Shown: piece by piece, positions 47,771-57,870 of the stretch
Layout of the letters: each line of letters starts with the position of its first letter
Position numbering within the stretch: the stretch's first letter is position 1
Assembly: GCF_900475315.1 (NCBI RefSeq)
Contig: NZ_LS483369.1
Location: 682,001 to 746,000, forward strand
Direction: 5' to 3'
DNA from: Neisseria cinerea
Lineage (GTDB): Bacteria; Pseudomonadota; Gammaproteobacteria; Burkholderiales; Neisseriaceae
Length of the DNA stretch: 64,000 nt
Notes under the pieces: model-generated
What the model was told of the DNA's origin: nothing
What the model saw: the letters and a program-made list of their open reading frames with translations, nothing else
The model's database searches: none
Translations under genes and position numbers: made by a program

Positions 47771-48427
47771 ATGAAAAACAAAACCAAAGTCTGGGACTTC
47801 CCCACCCGCCTTTTCCACTGGCTGCTTGCCTCATCCGTGCCCTTTATGTGGTATAGCGCAAAAGCCGGAGGCAGCCTGCTTCAATGGCACACGCGCATCG
47901 GGCTGCTTATCCTTTTCCTGCTCATATTCCGTATATGCTGGGGCATTTGGGGCAGCGATACCGCACGTTTTTCCCGTTTTGTCCGCGGATGGGCGGGTAT
48001 CAGGGAGTATATGAAAAACGGTATTCCCGAACACGTCCAACCCGGACACAACCCCTTGGGCGCACTGATGGTCGTTGCGCTTTTGGCCGCCGTCTCATTT
48101 CAAGTCGGCACCGGACTTTTTGCCGCCGATGAAAACACCTTCAGCACCAACGGCTACCTCAACCATTTGGTTTCTGAACATACAGGCAGCCTTATGAGGA
48201 AAATCCACCTCAACTTTTTCAACTTGCTCGCCGTTTTTTCCGCCATTCATATCGCCGCCGTCGCCGCGTACCGAGTGTTCAAAAAGAAAAATCTGGTTGT
48301 GCCGATGATTACAGGCTTCAAATATATCGAAGGCAAAACAGCCATACACTTTGCCGGCAAAGCCGCGCTTGCCGCTACATTATTGATTGCCGCACTTACC
48401 GTAGCTGCCGTTTTATTCCTTTCCTGA
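47771..48427 (+). CDS. Di-haem cytochrome b561-type membrane protein
   Basis: 218 residues. Four to five membrane helices. KVWDFPTRLFHWLLASSVPFMW, WHTRIGLLILFLLIFRICWGIWG, NPLGALMVVALLAAVSFQVGTGLF and HLNFFNLLAVFSAIHIAAVAAY carry the histidine ligands (RLFHW, LQWHTRIG, KIHLNFF and AIHIAA). It matches the cytochrome b561/Ni-Fe hydrogenase b subunit-like family that passes electrons between quinol and a periplasmic partner; the partner is unknown here. Confidence 0.85.
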   Translation: MKNKTKVWDFPTRLFHWLLASSVPFMWYSAKAGGSLLQWHTRIGLLILFLLIFRICWGIWGSDTARFSRFVRGWAGIREYMKNGIPEHVQPGHNPLGALMVVALLAAVSFQVGTGLFAADENTFSTNGYLNHLVSEHTGSLMRKIHLNFFNLLAVFSAIHIAAVAAYRVFKKKNLVVPMITGFKYIEGKTAIHFAGKAALAATLLIAALTVAAVLFLS

Positions 48428-48439
48428 AATTTGAACATT

Positions 48440-48475
48440 ATGCCGTCTGAAGCCTTTTCACCTTTCAGACGGCAT
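48440..48475 (+). terminator. Paired uptake-sequence terminator after the cytochrome b gene
   Basis: ATGCCGTCTGAA and TTCAGACGGCAT enclose twelve bases. Confidence 0.8.
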
Positions 48476-48648
48476 TTTGACAAATCCGTCACACATCCTG
48501 CTTGAGCGATACCGAATCTATTTGCAATTCCCACATATTAGCGATACTTGGTATAAAATGCTTCCTTTTCCCAATCCCAAAACACAGTACATAATGCCGT
48601 CTTAGCATCATCCATTTCTCTGACGGCATAAAAACAAGGAAATACACC

Positions 48649-50508
48649 ATGCCAGAATACCGCTCCAAAACCTCCACCCACGGCCGCAATATGGCGGGCG
48701 CGCGCGCATTGTGGCGCGCCACCGGCGTGATGGAAACCGACTTCGGCAAACCTATTATCGCCGTTGCCAACTCGTTCACCCAATTCGTGCCAGGCCATGT
48801 CCACCTGCACAACATGGGCCAACTGGTTGCCCGCGAAATTGAAAAAGCGGGCGCAATCGCCAAAGAATTCAACACCATCGCCATCGACGACGGCATCGCC
48901 ATGGGGCACAGCGGCATGTTGTACTCCCTGCCCAGCCGCGATCTGATTGCCGACTCCATCGAATACATGGTCAACGCCCACTGCGCCGACGCGTTGGTGT
49001 GCATTTCCAACTGCGACAAAATCACCCCCGGAATGCTGATTGCCGCCATGCGCCTGAACATCCCGACCATCTTCGTTTCCGGCGGTCCGATGGAAGCGGG
49101 CAAGGTCATCGGCGTGGCCAACATCCAGCCCGAACGCCGTTTGGACTTGATTGACGCCATGATTGAATCGGCGGACGACAATGTCAGCAACCAGCAAGTC
49201 GAAGAAGTCGAACAAAACGCCTGCCCGACCTGCGGCTCCTGCTCCGGCATGTTCACCGCCAACTCCATGAACTGTCTGACCGAAGCGCTTGGTTTGTCCC
49301 TGCCCGGCAACGGCTCCTACCTCGCCACCCATGCAGGTCGCAAAGAATTGTTCCTCGAAGCCGGCCGCATGATTGTCGAAATCACCAAACGCTATTACGA
49401 GCAAGACGACGAAACCGTACTCCCGCGCAGTATCGCCACCAAAAAAGCGTTTGAAAACGCCATGACCATGGACATCGCCATGGGCGGCTCCACCAACACC
49501 ATCCTGCACTTGCTCGCCGTCGCCAACGAAGCAGGCGTCGATTTCAAAATGGCCGACATCGACCGCTTAAGCCGCGTTGTGCCCTGCATCTGCAAAACCG
49601 CGCCAAACAATCACGACTACTATATGGAAGACGTACACCGCGCAGGCGGCATCTTCGCCATCCTGAAAGAGCTGGACAAAGCGGGCAAACTGCACACCGA
49701 CGTGTACACCATCCACGCGCCGACCCTGAAAGACGCGATCGAAAAATGGGACGTGACTAATCCCGAAAACACCCACGCCATCGAACGTTTCAAAGCCGCA
49801 CCGGGTGGCGTACGCACCACACAAGCGTTCTCGCAAAACCGCATGTGGAAAACCCTCGACCTCGACCGCGAAAAAGGCTGTATCCGTGATGTCGAACATG
49901 CCTACTCGCAAGACGGCGGCTTGGCAGTATTGTTCGGCAATATTGCCGAGCGCGGCTGCGTAGTGAAAACCGCAGGCGTGGACGAGAGCATCCTCAAATT
50001 CACCGGCCGCGCCCGCGTGTTTGAAAGCCAAGAAGACGCAGTAGAAGGCATTTTGGGCAACCAAATCGTCGCCGGCGACATCGTCATCATCCGCTACGAA
50101 GGCCCTAAAGGCGGCCCGGGCATGCAAGAAATGCTGTACCCGACTTCTTACCTGAAATCCAAGGGTTTGGGCAAAGCCTGCGCCCTGCTGACCGACGGCC
50201 GCTTCTCCGGCGGTACGTCCGGCCTGTCCATCGGCCACGCTTCGCCTGAAGCGGCAGAAGGCGGCGCCATCGGTTTGGTACACGAAGGCGACACCATCGA
50301 AATCGACATTCCAAACCGCAGCATCCGCCTTGTCATTTCCGATGAAGAGCTTGCCGCCCGCCGTACCGAAATGGAAGCGCGCGGCAGCAAAGCGTGGAAG
50401 CCGGAAAACCGCGATCGCTACGTCTCCGCAGCCCTGCGTGCCTACGGCGCGATGGCGACTTCGGCGGACAAAGGCGCGGTGCGCGACGTATCGCAAATCG
50501 AAAGATAA
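48649..50508 (+). CDS. ilvD: Dihydroxy-acid dehydratase
   Basis: 619 residues. Makes 2-oxo acids for valine and isoleucine. Iron-sulfur ligands lie in [12 protein letters not shown] and [24 protein letters not shown]. The C-terminal half includes [21 protein letters not shown]. Full length. Just upstream (48593-48635) lies a decayed uptake-sequence pair (GCCGTCTTAG and TCTGACGGCAT). Confidence 0.96.
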   Translation: MPEYRSKTSTHGRNMAGARALWRATGVMETDFGKPIIAVANSFTQFVPGHVHLHNMGQLVAREIEKAGAIAKEFNTIAIDDGIAMGHSGMLYSLPSRDLIADSIEYMVNAHCADALVCISNCDKITPGMLIAAMRLNIPTIFVSGGPMEAGKVIGVANIQPERRLDLIDAMIESADDNVSNQQVEEVEQNACPTCGSCSGMFTANSMNCLTEALGLSLPGNGSYLATHAGRKELFLEAGRMIVEITKRYYEQDDETVLPRSIATKKAFENAMTMDIAMGGSTNTILHLLAVANEAGVDFKMADIDRLSRVVPCICKTAPNNHDYYMEDVHRAGGIFAILKELDKAGKLHTDVYTIHAPTLKDAIEKWDVTNPENTHAIERFKAAPGGVRTTQAFSQNRMWKTLDLDREKGCIRDVEHAYSQDGGLAVLFGNIAERGCVVKTAGVDESILKFTGRARVFESQEDAVEGILGNQIVAGDIVIIRYEGPKGGPGMQEMLYPTSYLKSKGLGKACALLTDGRFSGGTSGLSIGHASPEAAEGGAIGLVHEGDTIEIDIPNRSIRLVISDEELAARRTEMEARGSKAWKPENRDRYVSAALRAYGAMATSADKGAVRDVSQIER

Positions 50509-50558
50509 GCCCTTCCGAAACGCGCGGCAAATGCCGTCTGAACAGCAAAGGTCTGATT

Positions 50559-51749
50559 ATGGACAAATTTATCTGGGCGATGGCGGTATTTGCCGCGATT
50601 TTGGCTCTCGTTATCGGCGGCGGTTTTACTGCATTGGAATACCTCAAGCAATCTCCTTATACGGTAAAACAAGAGGCTCAGGACAAAATAACGGAAAACA
50701 CGCCCACTTCCCAAGTTACCGGAAAAATGACAGCTTCAGAGAGCGGAAAACCATCTGAAAATGCAGGTACGGAAAAAACCGCCGGGAGTGTTTCTATCAT
50801 CGGCGTCGGCGACATCATGCTCGGCAGTAATTATCCTGCCGCCTACTTACCCGATACCAATATCCTGAAAAATATTGAAACCATACTGCAAGATGCGGAC
50901 ATCACCGTCGGCAACCTTGAAGGCACTTTGTTTGACGAAGGTGGTACGCCGAAAAAATGTGCCGACCCAAAAATCTGCACCCTTTTCCGTATACCCTCTT
51001 CATACGGGCAATATCTTGCCGATGCCGGTTTCGATTATCTCAACCTTGCCAATGACCACATCAACGACTTTGGCGAACAAGGCATAACAGCAACCGCCAG
51101 CAACCTGGAAGAACTGAACATCAAATTTTCCGGTATCGAAAATAAATTTGAGACCGCCATACTGAAGAAAAACGGTGTGAAATACGGCTTCGTATCATTT
51201 GCCACAAGCACGGCCGCCGTCAAATTGAATGATTACGCAAAAGCCAAAAGACTAATTGCGCAAACTAAAGAAAAAACTGATATCGTCATCGTCATGTTTC
51301 ATGTCCGGACAGAAGGCAGGCAGGCAGAACACCTACCTTTCTCTACCGAAATATCTCATGGGGAAAACAGGGGAAATGTTGTCGAGTTTGCAAGGCTGGC
51401 TGTCGATTCCGGCGCGGATGTCGTATTCGGACAGGTGCCGTACGTAACACGCGCCGTCGAACTTTACAAAAACCGCTTTATCTCGTACGGCAGCGGCAGC
51501 CTTGCCGCCTACACTGCAACCGACAATGAAGGAATAGACAGCATTGCGCCCATTTTCAAGATTATCACGGACAAACAGGGCAAATTTATTTCCGGAACCA
51601 TCATCCCGATTACCCAAGCCGGCGACAAAACTCCCAAAATCGACCCTGAAAAAACCGTTATTGAGCGGATTATTTATCTGAATCGCAGTGATTTTCCCAA
51701 CGGGAACGGACTGGATGTCTCGCCCGACGGCAGCATCACCCGCCGGTAG
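50559..51749 (+). CDS. CapA-family (poly-gamma-glutamate synthesis-like) protein
   Basis: 396 residues from ATG 50559; a frame open to 50394 overlaps ilvD and is not used. N-terminal membrane anchor (FIWAMAVFAAILALVIGGGF), a low-complexity linker, then the metallophosphatase-like CapA domain starting SIIGVGDIMLGSNYPAAYLP, with NLEGTLFDEGG, LANDHINDFGEQG and the FHVRTEGRQAE region. Anchored in the inner membrane facing the periplasm. Actual substrate unknown; related proteins act on capsule or cell-wall polymers. Confidence 0.85.
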   Translation: MDKFIWAMAVFAAILALVIGGGFTALEYLKQSPYTVKQEAQDKITENTPTSQVTGKMTASESGKPSENAGTEKTAGSVSIIGVGDIMLGSNYPAAYLPDTNILKNIETILQDADITVGNLEGTLFDEGGTPKKCADPKICTLFRIPSSYGQYLADAGFDYLNLANDHINDFGEQGITATASNLEELNIKFSGIENKFETAILKKNGVKYGFVSFATSTAAVKLNDYAKAKRLIAQTKEKTDIVIVMFHVRTEGRQAEHLPFSTEISHGENRGNVVEFARLAVDSGADVVFGQVPYVTRAVELYKNRFISYGSGSLAAYTATDNEGIDSIAPIFKIITDKQGKFISGTIIPITQAGDKTPKIDPEKTVIERIIYLNRSDFPNGNGLDVSPDGSITRR

Positions 51750-51780
51750 AAAAGATACTCAAAATAATGTCCGAAAGAAA

Positions 51781-51816
51781 ATGCCGTCTGAAACCTTTCA
51801 ATGTTTCAGACGGCAT
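51781..51816. terminator. Bidirectional paired uptake-sequence terminator before bioB
   Basis: ATGCCGTCTGAA and TTCAGACGGCAT enclose twelve bases, between convergent capA-like and bioB. Confidence 0.8.
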
Positions 51817-51827
51817 TTTTGCAATCA

Positions 51828-52880
51828 TCAATAATCGACTTTAATCCGTGAGGCTTTTTCCACTTCGGCGACCTCGCCTTCCAGCTCAAACTGTAAGGGA
51901 TACAGGTTAAGCTTTTCCATCAGGATTCTATCGCCGTCCTCATCAGGATTGCCTGTGGTCAACAGCTTGTCGCCGTAAAAAATCGAGTTCGCACCTGCCA
52001 TGAAGCACATCGCCTGCATTGCTTCAGGCATATTGCTGCGCCCTGCCGAGAGGCGGACATAACTTTGCGGCATGGTAATCCGCGCTACGGCAATCGTACG
52101 GACAAATTCAGTCCAATCTAAATCTTCCGCATCAGCCAGCGGCGTGCCTTCCACTTTGACCAGCTGGTTAATCGGTACACTTTCGGGTTGCGGATCGAGG
52201 TTGGCTAGACTGGCAATCAGTCCTGCACGCTCGGCACGGGTTTCGTTCATGCCGACGATGCCGCCGCAGCAGATTTTCAAACCGGCGTTGCGGACTTTGC
52301 CCAAGGTATCCATACGGTCTTCATGTTTACGGGTATGGATGATGTCGTTATAGCGTTCCGGATCGGTATCAAGGTTGTGATTGTAATAATCCAAGCCTGC
52401 CTCTTTAAAGTCTTCCGCCATGCCGTCTTCGAGCATACCGAAGGTACCGCAGGTTTCCATGCCCAATCCCTTGACGGCTTTGATGATTGCGGAAACCGTC
52501 TCCACGTCTTTAGGTTTGGGACCGCGCCACGCCGCGCCCATACAAAACCGGCTTGCGCCGCGCGATTTGGCGATTTTGGCTTTTTCGACGATTTCATCCA
52601 CATCCATCATCTGCTCTTTGCCCAGATTGGTATTGTGGTGCGCCGATTGCGGACAGTAGGCGCAATCTTCGGGACAACCGCCGGTTTTGATCGACAACAA
52701 AGTGGAAAGCTGGATTTCTTGCGGATTAAAATTCGTTCTGTGAACCTCTGCCGCGCGATAGACCAAATCCAGAAAAGGAAGTTCGAAAAGTGCCTCTATA
52801 TCACATTTTTTCCAATAACGGGCAGTAGGATGCGGCTTGCGCTCAGTTTGGCGGCGTAAAGCAACCGGTGAAACAGTCAT
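51828..52880 (-). CDS. bioB: Biotin synthase
   Basis: 350 residues from the ATG complement at 52880 ([10 protein letters not shown]); the start at 52895 adds five. Radical-SAM enzyme turning dethiobiotin to biotin. [16 protein letters not shown] carries the CxxxCxxC triad. The second Fe-S cluster ligands lie in [18 protein letters not shown] and [13 protein letters not shown]. The C-terminal [18 protein letters not shown] is standard. It has no other bio genes next to it. Confidence 0.96.
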   Translation of the reverse strand: MTVSPVALRRQTERKPHPTARYWKKCDIEALFELPFLDLVYRAAEVHRTNFNPQEIQLSTLLSIKTGGCPEDCAYCPQSAHHNTNLGKEQMMDVDEIVEKAKIAKSRGASRFCMGAAWRGPKPKDVETVSAIIKAVKGLGMETCGTFGMLEDGMAEDFKEAGLDYYNHNLDTDPERYNDIIHTRKHEDRMDTLGKVRNAGLKICCGGIVGMNETRAERAGLIASLANLDPQPESVPINQLVKVEGTPLADAEDLDWTEFVRTIAVARITMPQSYVRLSAGRSNMPEAMQAMCFMAGANSIFYGDKLLTTGNPDEDGDRILMEKLNLYPLQFELEGEVAEVEKASRIKVDY

Positions 52881-53042
52881 GGTGTGTTCTCTCATGTTTG
52901 ACAGTGTCGCAATGGCACTGCCGGCTTTACCGTCGGCGTAATGACGACGGCTGCGGGTTCATCATACTATTAGTACCTGCAAGTGTAGCGCGTTTGAAAA
53001 TACGGGGCAAACGGTTTTTATCCCTGCCTTGCATACGCAAAA

Positions 53043-53070
53043 ATGCCGTCTGAACGGTTTCAGACGGCAT
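53043..53070. terminator. Paired uptake-sequence terminator downstream of mpl
   Basis: ATGCCGTCTGAA and TTCAGACGGCAT enclose four bases (CGGT), with TTTT on its right side. Confidence 0.75.
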
Positions 53071-53083
53071 TTTTGCTTCCTGA

Positions 53084-54460
53084 CTATCTTAAAGCTTCCA
53101 GCAGCTTTCCGTGTATTCCGCCGAAACCGCCGTTGCTCATCACCAAAATATGGTCGCCTGCTTCGGTATGTTTCACAATTTCGGCGACGAAGGCATCGAA
53201 GTCTTTGCCGACATGCAGCTTGCCGCCCAAAGGCGCGAGGGCTTCGGCGACATCCCAGTCCACGCCGCCGGCGTAGCAGAACACTTGGTCGGCACCTTTG
53301 AGGCTTTCGGGTAAGGCGGCTTTCATCGTACCGAGTTTCATGGTGTTAGAACGCGGCTCCAGGACGGCGAGGATGCGTGTGTTTCCGACGCGCTGACGCA
53401 GGCCTTCTATGGTGGTTTCGATGGCGGTCGGATGATGGGCAAAATCGTCGTAAACGGTGATGCCGTTTACCGTGCCTTTGATTTCCATGCGGCGTTTGAC
53501 GTTTTTAAACGCGCTCAAGGCTTCGCAGGCGGTCTGAATATCAACGCCGGCATGACGTGCGGCGGCAATAACGGCGAGCGCGTTCATGCGGTTGTGTCCA
53601 CCCATCAAATCCCATGCGACGTGTCCGGCTTTTTTGCCGTCAAGCAACACGTCGAACGAACCGTCGGCATTGACTTCGCCGACCTGCCAGCCGTGTTCGG
53701 TGCCGAATTTTTCCACCGGCGTCCAACAGCCTTTGTCCAAAGTATCTTGCAGGCTTTGCTGCTGTCCGTTGCAGACGATTAAGCCTTCAGACGGCACTGT
53801 GCGTACGAGGTGGTGGAACTGAGTCTGTATCGCGCCTAAGTCGGCAAAGATGTCGGCGTGATCGAATTCCAGATTGTTCAACACGGCGGTACGCGGGCGG
53901 TAATGCACGAATTTGGAGCGTTTATCGAAAAAGGCAGTGTCGTATTCGTCGGCTTCGATGACGAAAAACGGTGATTTGCTGTTCGGGTCTTGACGCGGCG
54001 TTTGCGGCAGTCGGGCGGAAACGCTGAAGTTTTCCGGTACGCCGCCGATGAGGAAGCCCGGTGCGAGTCCGGCATATTCCAAGACCCATGCAAGCATGGA
54101 CGCGGTAGTCGTTTTGCCGTGCGTCCCCGCCACGCCGAGTACCCAATGATGATGCAACACGTTTTCCGACAGCCATTGCGGGCCGGAAATATAAGGCAGG
54201 CCGCGGTTCAAAATCGCTTCAACCACATCCATCCCGCGCTTGGCGACATTGCCGATAACGTAAACATCAGCTTTAAATTCGTCCAACTGCGCGGCATCGA
54301 AGCCTTCGTGCACGTCTATGCCCAAGGCTTCGAGCTGGGTGCTCATCGGCGGATACATCTTCGCGTCGCAACCGCTGACTTTGAACCCGGCTTCTTTGGC
54401 AATGGCGGCCACTCCGCCCATAAACGTGCCGCCGATACCAATAATGTGGATGTGTTTCAT
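53084..54460 (-). CDS. mpl: UDP-N-acetylmuramate:L-alanyl-gamma-D-glutamyl-meso-diaminopimelate ligase
   Basis: 458 residues. Recycles cell-wall tripeptide onto UDP-MurNAc. Mur-ligase layout: N-terminal HIHIIGIGGTFMGGVAAIAKEAG (UDP-binding), P-loop LGVAGTHGKTTTASMLAW, ADEYDTAFFDKRSKF and HNRMNALAVIAAARHAG, then DDFAHHPTAIETTIEGLR. The GTFMGG form of the first motif separates Mpl from MurC. Full length. Confidence 0.93.
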   Translation of the reverse strand: MKHIHIIGIGGTFMGGVAAIAKEAGFKVSGCDAKMYPPMSTQLEALGIDVHEGFDAAQLDEFKADVYVIGNVAKRGMDVVEAILNRGLPYISGPQWLSENVLHHHWVLGVAGTHGKTTTASMLAWVLEYAGLAPGFLIGGVPENFSVSARLPQTPRQDPNSKSPFFVIEADEYDTAFFDKRSKFVHYRPRTAVLNNLEFDHADIFADLGAIQTQFHHLVRTVPSEGLIVCNGQQQSLQDTLDKGCWTPVEKFGTEHGWQVGEVNADGSFDVLLDGKKAGHVAWDLMGGHNRMNALAVIAAARHAGVDIQTACEALSAFKNVKRRMEIKGTVNGITVYDDFAHHPTAIETTIEGLRQRVGNTRILAVLEPRSNTMKLGTMKAALPESLKGADQVFCYAGGVDWDVAEALAPLGGKLHVGKDFDAFVAEIVKHTEAGDHILVMSNGGFGGIHGKLLEALR

Positions 54461-54521
54461 CAGAGTTCCCTAATCGTTCAAATTCTATTGTTCAACGCCG
54501 TCATAGCTGATTCGGTTTCAA

Positions 54522-54827
54522 TCAATGCGTCTTTGCACCGGTATTCGAAGCATCCTTATGCGTATTCTCTTTCGGATTTTGGACGTGTTCGTCCTTCCTC
54601 ATATCCAAATTGTCATCAACCCCTGTGTTTTCCGCCCTGTCTTTTACTACCGGCCTAACCGAACTGTATACCTGATCACGCCCCAAACCCGCGTTGGTAC
54701 AATGTTTTCCCGGAGTTTGGCTGTAACTGGTTTTACCATTATGGCGGCACTCGTAAACATTTGCCGAAAATACGGTCTGAACCGCTGCAACAAGCAACAT
54801 ACTTCCAATCATTTTAGATACTCGCAT
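54522..54827 (-). CDS. Small secreted protein with DUF4124-like motif (copy 3)
   Basis: 101 residues. Signal peptide MRVSKMIGSMLLVAAVQTVFSA, then VYECRHNGKTSYSQTPGKHC, the same Y-x-C-x2-[ND]G-x3-Y-x4-P-x3-C pattern as the proteins at 25332 and 25722, and a charged, disordered tail. Function unknown. It shares the accessory character of its neighbours (lower GC). Confidence 0.65.
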   Translation of the reverse strand: MRVSKMIGSMLLVAAVQTVFSANVYECRHNGKTSYSQTPGKHCTNAGLGRDQVYSSVRPVVKDRAENTGVDDNLDMRKDEHVQNPKENTHKDASNTGAKTH

Positions 54828-54838
54828 ATTAACCTCCT

Positions 54839-55436
54839 TTATTGTTCTTCTTTAAAAAAAGGAATGTATTTCAATAGAACTTCATCTAATTCTTTCATTC
54901 CTTGCTCATAATTGAATGGGTATTCCCAATCATCTCCTACTTTGATTTCAGAAATGTCTTTAAACTTCCGCTTAAGAGCGGATACTTTGTCCATATCGTC
55001 ATCAATTTCCTGTTTACCAAATGGTATTTTTCGCTTTTCTAATATCAAATTATAATAACAAGATAAATTAAGCAATAGCCCCCAAGCACTATTTGCGATT
55101 ACGACTAATCTATGTTTTTCTCTGGTTAAGTAATCTGCGCCACTATCATAGATTGCTCTTGTCGGATCATAAAAAAATTCGCAATTTTTCATGGTGTCCT
55201 CACACTTTAACCAATTCACAATTTTATACCCACCGCTCATAAAACTAGCATTACATATTACAGATACCCAATAACGCCGTAAATCTTCCGTATTTACCAA
55301 CAAACGATCTATTTGGTTAATAGCTGTTTTGTTTTCTAGTAAACTTTAACCCATGGATTTCATAAAATTTTTTACCAAATTCTTTATTTGTTAAGATTCC
55401 ATTAACCCGATTTTGAGCAATATCTATCAAAACCAT
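54839..55436 (-). pseudogene. AT-rich unknown gene, apparently frameshifted near its start
   Basis: A 154-codon open frame ends at 54839 but its only start is a TTG at 55303. Upstream, another frame begins with ATG at 55436 (overlapping the end of the 55427 gene) and reads MVLIDIAQNRVNGILTNKEF until it stops near 55320. A one-base slip in a T4 run around 55327-55335 would join them into one protein of about 199 residues. The protein is rich in K, E and aromatic residues, with no signal or recognised domain. GC content is clearly below the neighbours, so it was probably imported. Immunity or toxin-related proteins often look like this, but nothing proves it. Confidence 0.5.
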
Positions 55437-55624
55437 TTCCACCACATCCAAAACAAACCCGCCGCCGCCACGGCATTAGACAATAAGATGAGTTTCCACT
55501 GACCTGTCTTATGCGGTACGGCCCTTCTCGGCTTCAAAACGCCGCCATAAAAAAACGGCGACAGCAGCATAGAAGCGATACATAAGAAAATCAATACGCC
55601 GTAATAGATTTTTTCAGACGGCAT
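55427..55624 (-). CDS. Two-helix membrane protein, unknown
   Basis: 65 residues with two membrane segments (VLIFLCIASMLLSPFFYG and LILLSNAVAAAGLFWMWWKWF) joined by a basic loop. The start codon lies inside an uptake sequence, so the protein begins MPSEK. It follows the RNA methyltransferase by 9 bases on the same strand. Confidence 0.65.
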   Translation of the reverse strand: MPSEKIYYGVLIFLCIASMLLSPFFYGGVLKPRRAVPHKTGQWKLILLSNAVAAAGLFWMWWKWF

Positions 55625-55633
55625 TTCTTTTCC

Positions 55634-56419
55634 TCAATACGCCGTTCGTTGGCGCATCTGTTCAAACAGGCAGATTGTCGCCGCCATCGCGACATTTAAA
55701 GACTCGGTTGCATCGTGCATCGGAATCCTGACACACTTGTCCGCCCTGTCTAAAACTGCTTTACCGACACCCGCGCCTTCGTTGCCAAACACCCAGGCTG
55801 TCGGCTTGCACAAATCTTCGCCATACAGAACCGCCTGCTTTTCCTCACGCAACGCGGTGGCAAACACACGGTCTTCATAGTGCGCCAACCATATTTCCAA
55901 ATCCGCCTGCGAATAAATGTCCAACAGGAAATGCGCGCCCATACCCGCGCGTAATACCTTGGGCGACCAAACATCCGCAGAACCCCTGCCCAAAACGACC
56001 GTACCTACCCCTGCCGCCGCCGCACTCCGTAAGACGGTGCCGACATTGCCCGGATCTTGCACGCCGTCCAAAACCACACAGTCGCCTTTGTCCGGCAAGG
56101 TTCCGCCCAATGGGATATCAATCAGTGCAAGTATATCGTCTGCACAACTCAAGCTGCTGATTTTTTTCAATATGCCGTCTGAAACGGAAAAAATCTTGTC
56201 TTCCGGCAAAACCGCCGTCAATTTACGGACTTCTTCAGACGGCATTTTAGCTTCGGGAATATATACCCCGACCGGCTTTCTGCCGGATTGCAGGAAAACC
56301 TGAAGCAGGTGGACGCCCTCCAAAACGGTTTGGGCATACTGCCGCCTGAACTTCCCCTGCGACAGCAGGCGCTGAAGATGCCTGATTTGTTCATTATTTG
56401 GCGAACTGATTTGCTTCAC
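55634..56419 (-). CDS. TrmH/SpoU-family RNA 2'-O-methyltransferase
   Basis: 261 residues. SPOUT fold with a trefoil knot: VVLDGVQDPGNVGTVLRSAAAAGV, then VFGNEGAGV and IPMHDATESLNVAMAATICLFEQ, the three conserved SpoU motifs. An N-terminal substrate-binding domain (NNEQIRHLQRLLSQGKFRR, residues 1-90) is typical of RlmB/TrmH-like 23S rRNA or tRNA enzymes. The exact target base cannot be read off. It contains several uptake sequences. Confidence 0.88.
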   Translation of the reverse strand: MKQISSPNNEQIRHLQRLLSQGKFRRQYAQTVLEGVHLLQVFLQSGRKPVGVYIPEAKMPSEEVRKLTAVLPEDKIFSVSDGILKKISSLSCADDILALIDIPLGGTLPDKGDCVVLDGVQDPGNVGTVLRSAAAAGVGTVVLGRGSADVWSPKVLRAGMGAHFLLDIYSQADLEIWLAHYEDRVFATALREEKQAVLYGEDLCKPTAWVFGNEGAGVGKAVLDRADKCVRIPMHDATESLNVAMAATICLFEQMRQRTAY

Positions 56420-56492
56420 TTTGCAGCCTTTTCAAGAATATATAATCGGATGGTATCCAATCGTCCACTAAGTAACAGCGATTACGATTCCA

Positions 56493-57830
56493 TCAAAATA
56501 AAACGGGAAAATCCGGATGTACGGGTAAAATGCCGTCTGAAACGGACAATCGGAAATCGGTACAGCAATTTGCCAACGCAAGAGGACGGTTTTCCCTGTC
56601 GGCCACAACCGGCCAAAACGTGCGCAAGGCGGGTAAAACCCGTTTTTCCTGAAGGATTTTCTTCATGTTTTTATGAATTCCGCCTATGGTCATGCTGTCC
56701 GACGGCAAAACCGGCCGTAAAATCCCGTCCTGCTCCAAAAGATGCTCAGGAAGCCCAAACGAGTGACGTTTTAAAACAAACCCCTGCCCCTTCAAGATTT
56801 CCCTTAAATTTCCGCTTATCTGCCTGTCTTTCAAAAATAATAGTTTATCCATTTTTTCCAATTGGAACACAAACAGCCTGCCTGCATAATGATGCAATTC
56901 GAAGCCTTGCAAGCTCCAACGTCCGGTTTTTGCCTCTGCCAAAACGCGGGCAATATCGGCAAGGGCATTCTGATTGGGTAAGGGAACCGCATTTTCCTTC
57001 AAAAAATACCGCAAAATATGGCTTCTCCGACGAGGAGAAAACGTCAGCCACCGAGCCGTATCGAAATAACCGGCCCCGCAAACCCAACGGCAGTCTTGAA
57101 CGACAACCTCGTCCAACAAAGCCAAATCTTCCTGCAAAACACGGATATTGTTCAACACATGACGGTCAAAATCAGGAATTCTTGCCGACAACTCAGGCAG
57201 AGCACTATGCCGGAACCAGTTCCGCAAATAACCTGTATCGGTATTGCTTTCATCCTCGATGTTCGACAAACCCTGTCTTTCCGCGTAATCCTGCAATTCT
57301 TGGCGCGAAAAAGGCAGCAAAGGCCGCCAGATTATGCCCCTCGTACCTAAAGGACGTACAGACGGCATGGAGGACAAAGCGCGCAATCCCCCACCGCGTG
57401 CCACGGCGAGCATAAAGGTTTCGATTTGGTCGTCCCGATGGTGTGCCAAAGCAAGAATGTCAAATTCTTTCTCCGAAAATACTGCATAACGCTTTTGCCT
57501 TGCCGCCGCTTCAATGCCCAAACCGTTTTTTTCCACACTGACCCTGACCGTTTCCAGCCTTACGCCCAGTGTATCGCAATAATTCCGGCAGAAATCCGCC
57601 CAAGCGTCAGCATGAGGACTCAAACCGTGGTGAATGTGCAAAGCCTCAGGAATAAAGCCGCCCTTTTTTCCGGCGCAAACAAGCAAGTGCAGTAAGACCA
57701 CAGAATCCAAACCGCCGCTTAATGCTACCGCAATTTTTTGCCCATCCACCCCTTGAGGGAAACAGTTTCTCAATTGCTGTTCAAAAACATCCAAGGTCAA
57801 CACAATTTTTTTCCGACAAAGAAAAAGCAA
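56493..57830 (-). CDS. tilS: tRNA(Ile)-lysidine synthase
   Basis: 445 residues. Converts C34 of tRNA-Ile(CAU) to lysidine; essential. N-type ATP pyrophosphatase P-loop ALSGGLDSVVLLHLL near residue 38, ALHIHHGLSPHADAWADFC, LALAHHRDDQIETFML and WRPLLPFSRQELQDYA complete the catalytic domain. The C-terminal domain is present. The first about ten residues (LFLCRKKIV) may not be translated; a GTG just after them is an alternative start. Confidence 0.92.
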   Translation of the reverse strand: MLFLCRKKIVLTLDVFEQQLRNCFPQGVDGQKIAVALSGGLDSVVLLHLLVCAGKKGGFIPEALHIHHGLSPHADAWADFCRNYCDTLGVRLETVRVSVEKNGLGIEAAARQKRYAVFSEKEFDILALAHHRDDQIETFMLAVARGGGLRALSSMPSVRPLGTRGIIWRPLLPFSRQELQDYAERQGLSNIEDESNTDTGYLRNWFRHSALPELSARIPDFDRHVLNNIRVLQEDLALLDEVVVQDCRWVCGAGYFDTARWLTFSPRRRSHILRYFLKENAVPLPNQNALADIARVLAEAKTGRWSLQGFELHHYAGRLFVFQLEKMDKLLFLKDRQISGNLREILKGQGFVLKRHSFGLPEHLLEQDGILRPVLPSDSMTIGGIHKNMKKILQEKRVLPALRTFWPVVADRENRPLALANCCTDFRLSVSDGILPVHPDFPVLF

Positions 57831-57870
57831 GCAGTTTCAAACAAACTGCTTGCCGCTGGTCCCATTTGAA

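Noticed and set aside
48593-48635. A terminator upstream of ilvD
   Set aside because: The paired arms (GCCGTCTTAG and TCTGACGGCAT) are decayed uptake sequences with mismatches, and there is no T run; it is a worn uptake site at best.
49567-50496. Minus-strand ORF (309 codons) opposite ilvD
   Set aside because: Shadow of ilvD, histidine/phenylalanine-rich, no start signals.
56288-57415. 375-codon + strand ORF across the RNA methyltransferase and tilS genes
   Set aside because: Opposes two conserved genes; the translation is proline- and arginine-rich without domain features.
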